DNA of 34,953 nucleotides from an uncultured Eubacteriales bacterium (GTDB taxonomy: Bacteria > Bacillota > Clostridia > Peptostreptococcales > Anaerovoracaceae): positions 1 through 34,953 of the forward strand of contig CAJLHL010000010.1 in NCBI GenBank assembly GCA_905206455.1, read 5' to 3'. Below are positions 32,101 to 34,953 of this stretch, one piece after another (position 1 is the stretch's first letter; every line of letters begins with the position of its first letter). The notes under the pieces are model-generated. The model was not told where the DNA came from. It ran no database searches and saw nothing but the letters and a program-made list of their open reading frames with translations. Position numbers and translations under genes: made by a program.

Positions 32101-33177
32101 CGCACAATACAGTCCGATGCCGGCATCCTCGATCCGGTTGTATACCTCGCGCATCGACTTGTTGGAATCCTCAGAAAAACCGGCCGGAGAACCAAGGCTC
32201 ATGTTGATGGCATCCGCTCCTAATTTTACAGAATCATCCAGCGCCGACAGAATATCGTCGTCATACGCTCCGCCGGAACTGTCGCCGAATACTTTCATAA
32301 TAAACAGCTGTGCATCCGGCGCCACACCCCGCACGGCAGAACTGTTATTCGCTCCGACGATGCCGGCCACGTGTGTGCCGTGAGATTCGCCGCCGGATAC
32401 ATTATAATCCATATCCGCATAATCGTAAGCAAAAGGTACCTTTTCATTCTTATACAGCACGTTGATATCCAGTGTGCCGACAGTGAGTTTATTGTCCTTC
32501 TGCAGCTGGGCGATATCGTCCTTGTCATATTTCGGGGAATTGACGCTTCCGAAAGCCTCATGAGACATATCGAGACCTGTATCCAGAATCGCCACAACCG
32601 TTCCTTTTCCGGTGTATCCCTCCGCGCTTACCGCGTCCCCTCCGATCGAAGGAACGCTCTCCGTGGTTTTCGTCTCATTTTCCGGAGGTTCCACATACTC
32701 GTGAAAACCTGAGACAAACGCATTTTTTACACCGTCCATCTCTTTTATCGTCTCAAGATCGCCGTAATCAGCGCTCAGAGAAAATCCGTTTAACACGACA
32801 GAATATTCTTTTTCAATTTCCGCATCCATATCGCTGCGGGTCAGCGTCTTTTGGAAGCTCTTTCTGCTCTCCGAAGCCGCCTTCTGAAGTTCCTTAGCCC
32901 GGTCAGACTCAAAGAAATCCGTTACAGACGCATATTTTGCAGCATATGAAATCAGCGGTTTATCCTCGAGTTCGACGATAATTCTGACTCGGTCATCCGA
33001 CTGATATTCCGTCTGTCTTTGAATTTCTTCCTCTACAGGCTGAAATAAAGATTCACTGCCTTCTGCCTCCCCGGGCTGCAGACTCTTATCCGCAGCGTAA
33101 GACAGCTGCACTGCGGAAAACAGCAGGCAGCAGGATAAAGACAATGCGGTGAATCGCCTCAAATATTTTCTTAACAT
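29140..33177 (-). CDS. Secreted S8 subtilisin-like protease, C5a-peptidase type, with cohesin-like and dockerin-like C-terminus
   Basis: This exported protease has 1345 residues. It has a signal peptide (~8-29) and an I9-type propeptide (~60-165, DDRVRIIVELEDKP). The S8 domain has Asp199 (VAILDTGLD), His266 (ESHGTHVAG), oxyanion Asn362 (CAAGNE) and Ser591 (GTSMASPH). A PA domain is inserted at ~430-540. Fn3/Ig-like domains follow (~660-1060), then a Big_2 Ig domain (~1080-1160, VSLDKVEILMEEGSDTQLSAEV), a cohesin-like domain (~1170-1280) and a type-I dockerin-like pair of calcium loops (DLNGDGKVDLLDIAYAQ, DLDGNGKIDIQDLVILLQ). It probably degrades host or dietary proteins at the cell surface; the substrate is unknown. 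It has a good promoter upstream and a strong terminator downstream, so it is monocistronic. The ribosome site is weak (AAAGGAAAG far from the ATG). Confidence 0.93.
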   Translation of the reverse strand: MLRKYLRRFTALSLSCCLLFSAVQLSYAADKSLQPGEAEGSESLFQPVEEEIQRQTEYQSDDRVRIIVELEDKPLISYAAKYASVTDFFESDRAKELQKAASESRKSFQKTLTRSDMDAEIEKEYSVVLNGFSLSADYGDLETIKEMDGVKNAFVSGFHEYVEPPENETKTTESVPSIGGDAVSAEGYTGKGTVVAILDTGLDMSHEAFGSVNSPKYDKDDIAQLQKDNKLTVGTLDINVLYKNEKVPFAYDYADMDYNVSGGESHGTHVAGIVGANNSSAVRGVAPDAQLFIMKVFGDSSGGAYDDDILSALDDSVKLGADAINMSLGSPAGFSEDSNKSMREVYNRIEDAGIGLYCAAGNEYSAAYKNIAGNDLAKATEVDNGIVGSPSTYEAALSVASMNNVKSTSPYFTVGEQKIRYNDTAESKNLQLTSLEGTYEYVDCGVGASADFSGKNLKGTIALIQRGGEENGEPLSFIQKETNAQKNGAVAAIIYDNIYGDLVSMQTANLIPSVFISRESGKLLTDAAEKKVTISEDFIDLFQDSSSGRMSDFSSWGTTSDLKLKPEITAPGGDIYSTLPNNLYGNMSGTSMASPHLAGAAAVMNQYIRESVEGGIGMTAAEKTELSNALMMSTASPLKDANGILYSPRKQGAGLIQLQNATKSGAYLLSDTGDRPKAELGASEAGNYHFDFQAVSLRDQSITYDVDVTVLTEDTVTEDGVTYMAQYARELTGDEVNVSVPSEVTLSSGGKQSISVEIQLTEEGKSNLEEEFPNGIYVEGFVTLTPRTDGEVTLSYPFMGYYGDQADIPVFDSDIYDEENASLYEIQLGQFNNSNGSGYILGHNIYVKENYEAYDEDKIAIKGGVNTKNVTAVLSMLRNSDELEFSVEDSDGDKVYEETMGDVQKTYFNTEAFYTPMADKGFTPYDTWNQPLPDGEYTYKVSSTTGDSTQSISFPLVIDTQKPEVISSTVEGSKWTIQVRDNHYIQALCITATGSTPVTEYIEPETSEAGGTAEVVFDLSDPALRDLDQAKVAMIDYAENQFVSDYYSLSDKVVIDPESVSLDKVEILMEEGSDTQLSAEVLPENASNRNVDWKSSDSTVAEVDSKGRVHAVKAGNAVITAETVNGLTAECRVEVKEKQSSVTSLTASLRAPMGTVSPGDLIPFDFQLENMEKVATVVFTFEKDTDLEYKDIAGKSGFSSLGVKWDGNTGTAALSYLKDGAGGSLTQKALTDIARIQFETERDSGVVGIRLTGIEAAGYDSEGKAVRLTAGIGDSSASVTLAEKKTYDLNGDGKVDLLDIAYAQLYYKVSEGSDRWADAEKCDLDGNGKIDIQDLVILLQHISIG

Positions 33178-33238
33178 TTCTTTGGTTTATTCTTTCCTTT
33201 CTCAGTAACTCCCGACGATAAACGGATGATATGTTCAT

Positions 33239-33257
33239 TTAAGTTAGTCTAAGTTAA
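33239..33257. promoter_or_regulatory. Operator candidate 1, DtxR/IdeR-like box over the subtilase start site
   Basis: TTAAGTTAGTCTAAGTTAA is an imperfect 9-1-9 inverted repeat that matches 15 of 19 positions of the IdeR/DtxR consensus as I recall it (TTAGGTTAGSCTAACCTAA). It lies just downstream of the subtilase -10, where a bound repressor would block transcription. It is part of a longer direct repeat, GTTCATTTAAGTTA, shared with 33404. Confidence 0.45.
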
Positions 33258-33272
33258 CCTTAGGATTTTTTT

Positions 33273-33300
33273 AGTATATCAGAGATTTCCGATTTGTAAA
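33273..33300 (-). promoter_or_regulatory. Sigma-A-type promoter of the subtilase gene
   Basis: On the minus strand, -35 TTTACA (33295-33300) and -10 TATACT (33273-33278) are separated by 16 bases. Each hexamer has one mismatch to consensus. The expected start is near 33266, ~90 bases before the ATG. Confidence 0.72.
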
Positions 33301-33403
33301 ATAATTTTTACGGTTATTTTCAATATTGATAAAAAATATTCTTAAAGGCATTTCCTTTCTTCTTTTTATTGACAATCCCCTTCTTTTATGTAAGGATTAA
33401 AAC

Positions 33404-33417
33404 GTTCATTTAAGTTA
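33404..33417. promoter_or_regulatory. Operator candidate 2, direct repeat of GTTCATTTAAGTTA
   Basis: This 14-base sequence is identical to 33233-33246. It lies ~30 bases after a TTGACA at 33369-33374, a possible -35 for the plus-strand gene, although no good -10 follows. It contains one GTTAG-like half site. Confidence 0.4.
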
Positions 33418-33424
33418 AGAAAAC

Positions 33425-33450
33425 CGGCAGAAAAAGATATCTTTTTCCGC
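33425..33450. terminator. Palindromic hairpin with U-tract in the divergent region
   Basis: GGCAGAAAAAG and CTTTTTCCGCC pair around a GATATC core with one A-C mismatch. On the plus strand TATTTTTTAG follows. It could terminate a short plus-strand leader transcript before the BspA-like gene, or act as a regulator-binding dyad. Confidence 0.4.
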
Positions 33451-33466
33451 CTATTTTTTAGTCTTA

Positions 33467-33484
33467 AAGTTAGATTAAACTAAC
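33467..33484. promoter_or_regulatory. Operator candidate 3, AGTTAG-N6-CTAACT inverted repeat
   Basis: This is a perfect 6-bp inverted repeat with a 6-base A+T spacer, sharing the GTTAG/CTAAC half-site with the two sites upstream. It lies ~305 bases before the BspA-like gene. Confidence 0.4.
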
Positions 33485-33789
33485 TCGCTGTGACAGACGC
33501 TTCTGGAAATTTTACGACGGTATTCCGGAAATAATTTTGTCCAGCGATACCCCAGCGATAAAATAATTATCCCGAAATCTCAGGTTACTTTAGGACTCGG
33601 ATCAGAGAATCTGTATTCTCTCGGTTCCGATAAAAATTCATCCGCATTTTCTCAAGGTCCGCTGTCTTCGGATTCTGACAGCAGAAAACAAAATCCACAG
33701 GCGAGCTCTTCTTTCAATGTCAGGAATCTGAAAAAACAGGACAAAGAGAAAATACGAAGCAGAAAACAGCAAAATTTTAAGGAGGTTTT

Positions 33790-34953
33790 ATGACAAAACA
33801 GCAGACCACTAACGCTGGCCGAAATCGTATCATGATCTTTCTTTCGGCAGTTACAGCCGTTATGCTACTCCTGTGCACCGGCGTTCCGCAGGTTTACGCA
33901 GCTTCGGAATCTCTGGCGGTTAGCGGTACGGTAACGGTAGGTGACTTTACAGTGACGTCCCGTTCCGGAAATGCCACCATCACAGGCTACTCAGGCAGCG
34001 GCGGAGAAATCACCCTGCCGCAGCAGGTAGAAATCCAGGGAGAGATGCTCACTGTAACCGGCATGAGCGCCAACACCAGCGTATTTAAAGGAAATAAAAA
34101 AATTACAAAAGTCACGATCCCAGACGGATATGTCTCTATCGAAGGCGGAGCCTTTCAGGGCTGCACCGCGCTGACGGAAGTCAACATTCCGGGCTCGGTC
34201 TCTTCCGTCGGCTTCAGCGCTTTCGAAGAATGCACCTCGCTGAACAGCGTGACATTTCAGGAAGGCAGCGCCTCCGGTTTATCCATCGGAATGAGCGCTT
34301 TTAAAAACTGTAATCTCTCTTCCGTCACACTGCCTTCCAGACTGAACAGTCTGCATGGTCTCGCATTCGCCGGCAATGACAATCTGGCGGATCTCAATCT
34401 GGCCGGGGAATCGGTAACCTTCGCGGCAGCGGACGGAGCCGTATACGATCTCACCGGGGAGAGCGGTGCAGAATTAGTCGCCTATGCGCCAGGCAGAACT
34501 GTAGCTGAATTTACCGTTCCGGATACGATCGCAAATAAGCCGGTGACGAGCATTGGACTGAGCGCATTCCGTTATCATAAAAATCTGCAGAAAGTAACAC
34601 TGCCTGCATCGGTAACGGAAATCAATTCCTACGCCTTTGAGGCGATGGCTGCTCTGAAGGAACTGGCTCTCAAGACGGAAACGCCTCCGACACTCGCTGC
34701 AAACGCGTGTACGAATCTGCCGGAAGGCAGCAAAATCATCGTCGAAAACCAGGAGGTAGCCGACGCTTTTGCGTGCCCGAATCCGGAAGAGTTATGGCCG
34801 ACATACTATTACACAGAGGATCGAACCACCGTTGAAATCCGTGGCGGGGGAACAGAAAATCCGGACAATGTAAGCGCCGTTGTTTCGATCGAAGCGCAGC
34901 CCGCTCTGTCAGAAGGCAGCGCAGTTTATGAAATCTATCTGAATGAGGCGGAA
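33790..34953 (+). CDS. Secreted BspA-like leucine-rich-repeat surface protein, 3' end outside window
   Basis: The first 388 codons are visible and the frame is open at the window edge. AAGGAGG four bases upstream sets the start. A signal peptide (~13-38, IMIFLSAVTAVMLLLCTGVPQVYA) is followed by LRR_5/BspA repeats (~55-320), for example IEGGAFQGCTALTEVNIPGS, VGFSAFEECTSLNSVTF and INSYAFEAMAALKELAL. After ~355 a new domain begins (VSAVVSIEAQPALSEGSAVY). It resembles the start of the cohesin-like domain of the neighbouring subtilase, so more modules (possibly a dockerin or wall anchor) probably follow. Such proteins bind host matrix or other bacteria. It is divergent from the subtilase and may share its regulator. 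Confidence 0.88.
   Translation, partial: MTKQQTTNAGRNRIMIFLSAVTAVMLLLCTGVPQVYAASESLAVSGTVTVGDFTVTSRSGNATITGYSGSGGEITLPQQVEIQGEMLTVTGMSANTSVFKGNKKITKVTIPDGYVSIEGGAFQGCTALTEVNIPGSVSSVGFSAFEECTSLNSVTFQEGSASGLSIGMSAFKNCNLSSVTLPSRLNSLHGLAFAGNDNLADLNLAGESVTFAAADGAVYDLTGESGAELVAYAPGRTVAEFTVPDTIANKPVTSIGLSAFRYHKNLQKVTLPASVTEINSYAFEAMAALKELALKTETPPTLAANACTNLPEGSKIIVENQEVADAFACPNPEELWPTYYYTEDRTTVEIRGGGTENPDNVSAVVSIEAQPALSEGSAVYEIYLNEAE

Larger units (their letters stand above)
33178..33789. other. 612-base divergent intergenic region
   Basis: This A+T-rich region separates the subtilase gene (minus) from the BspA-like gene (plus). It holds the subtilase promoter, three GTTAG-type operator candidates, a palindromic hairpin and a hairpin at 33607-33624 (AGAGAAT-CTGT-ATTCTCT). 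Two direct CCAGCGATA copies are near 33541 and 33552. No gene was recognised. Confidence 0.7.

Overview
The window looks like a chromosomal piece from a spore-forming, anaerobic Gram-positive of the class Clostridia. The signs are two S-layer-homology (SLH) surface proteins, a LysM plus glycoside-hydrolase-18 protein of the spore cortex/coat type, strong AGGAGG ribosome binding sites, an Lsa-type ABC-F protein, a DtxR-like operator, and a large secreted subtilase ending in a dockerin-like module. No rRNA, tRNA, insertion sequence, prophage or CRISPR array was seen. Nearly all genes lie on the minus strand. Only a cysteine-cluster protein (28429) and a truncated leucine-rich-repeat surface protein (33790) read forward. 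I cannot name the genus.

Layout, left to right. Positions 1-3.2 kb hold a minus-strand pair, a cytoplasmic leucine-rich-repeat protein followed by a large VWA-like (DUF2201-type) protein cut by the window edge, behind a near-consensus promoter at 3154-3182. Positions 3.2-6.0 kb hold a Bcp peroxiredoxin and an Lsa-like ABC-F ATPase. Upstream of the ABC-F gene lie a strong terminator, a UGA-interrupted reading frame and a 6-7 codon upstream ORF. Positions 6.0-9.2 kb hold a small hypothetical gene, a LysM-GH18 protein, a C39-like cysteine-peptidase-fold protein and a Cof-type HAD phosphatase. Positions 9.45-17.1 kb form a likely six-gene transcript. It encodes a TiaS-like protein with a cysteine-rich tail, a GlpA-like FAD oxidoreductase with a BFD iron-sulfur domain, an FAD oxidoreductase fused to DUF1667, and a FecCD permease, ATPase and lipoprotein of an iron/cobalamin-type ABC importer. 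A perfect 14-bp-stem terminator closes it.

Positions 17.2-22.8 kb hold four overlapping, translationally coupled genes: an SLH surface protein, a multi-pass membrane protein with Ig-like and duplicated extracytoplasmic domains, a MotA/TolQ/ExbB proton channel, and a DUF2149 protein whose membrane segment carries the ExbD-like DVMLV motif. This looks like a proton-motive-force-powered, TonB-like machine in a cell that has a wall and S-layer instead of a TonB receptor. It is the most interesting system here. A second SLH protein (23265-26018) lies just upstream behind its own terminator. In both SLH genes the region coding the outward-facing part is visibly more A+T-rich than the region coding the SLH anchor.

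Positions 26.2-29.1 kb hold a MarR regulator, an A+T-rich island with repeated TTTTAATT motifs, two small genes and a pair of 66-67-nt intergenic repeats. Positions 29.1-35 kb hold a 1345-residue subtilase (signal peptide, S8 catalytic domain with PA insertion, Ig/Fn3-like domains, a cohesin-like domain and a dockerin-like domain) divergent from a BspA-like leucine-rich-repeat protein. The shared intergenic region carries three related GTTAG-type operator candidates resembling DtxR/IdeR boxes.
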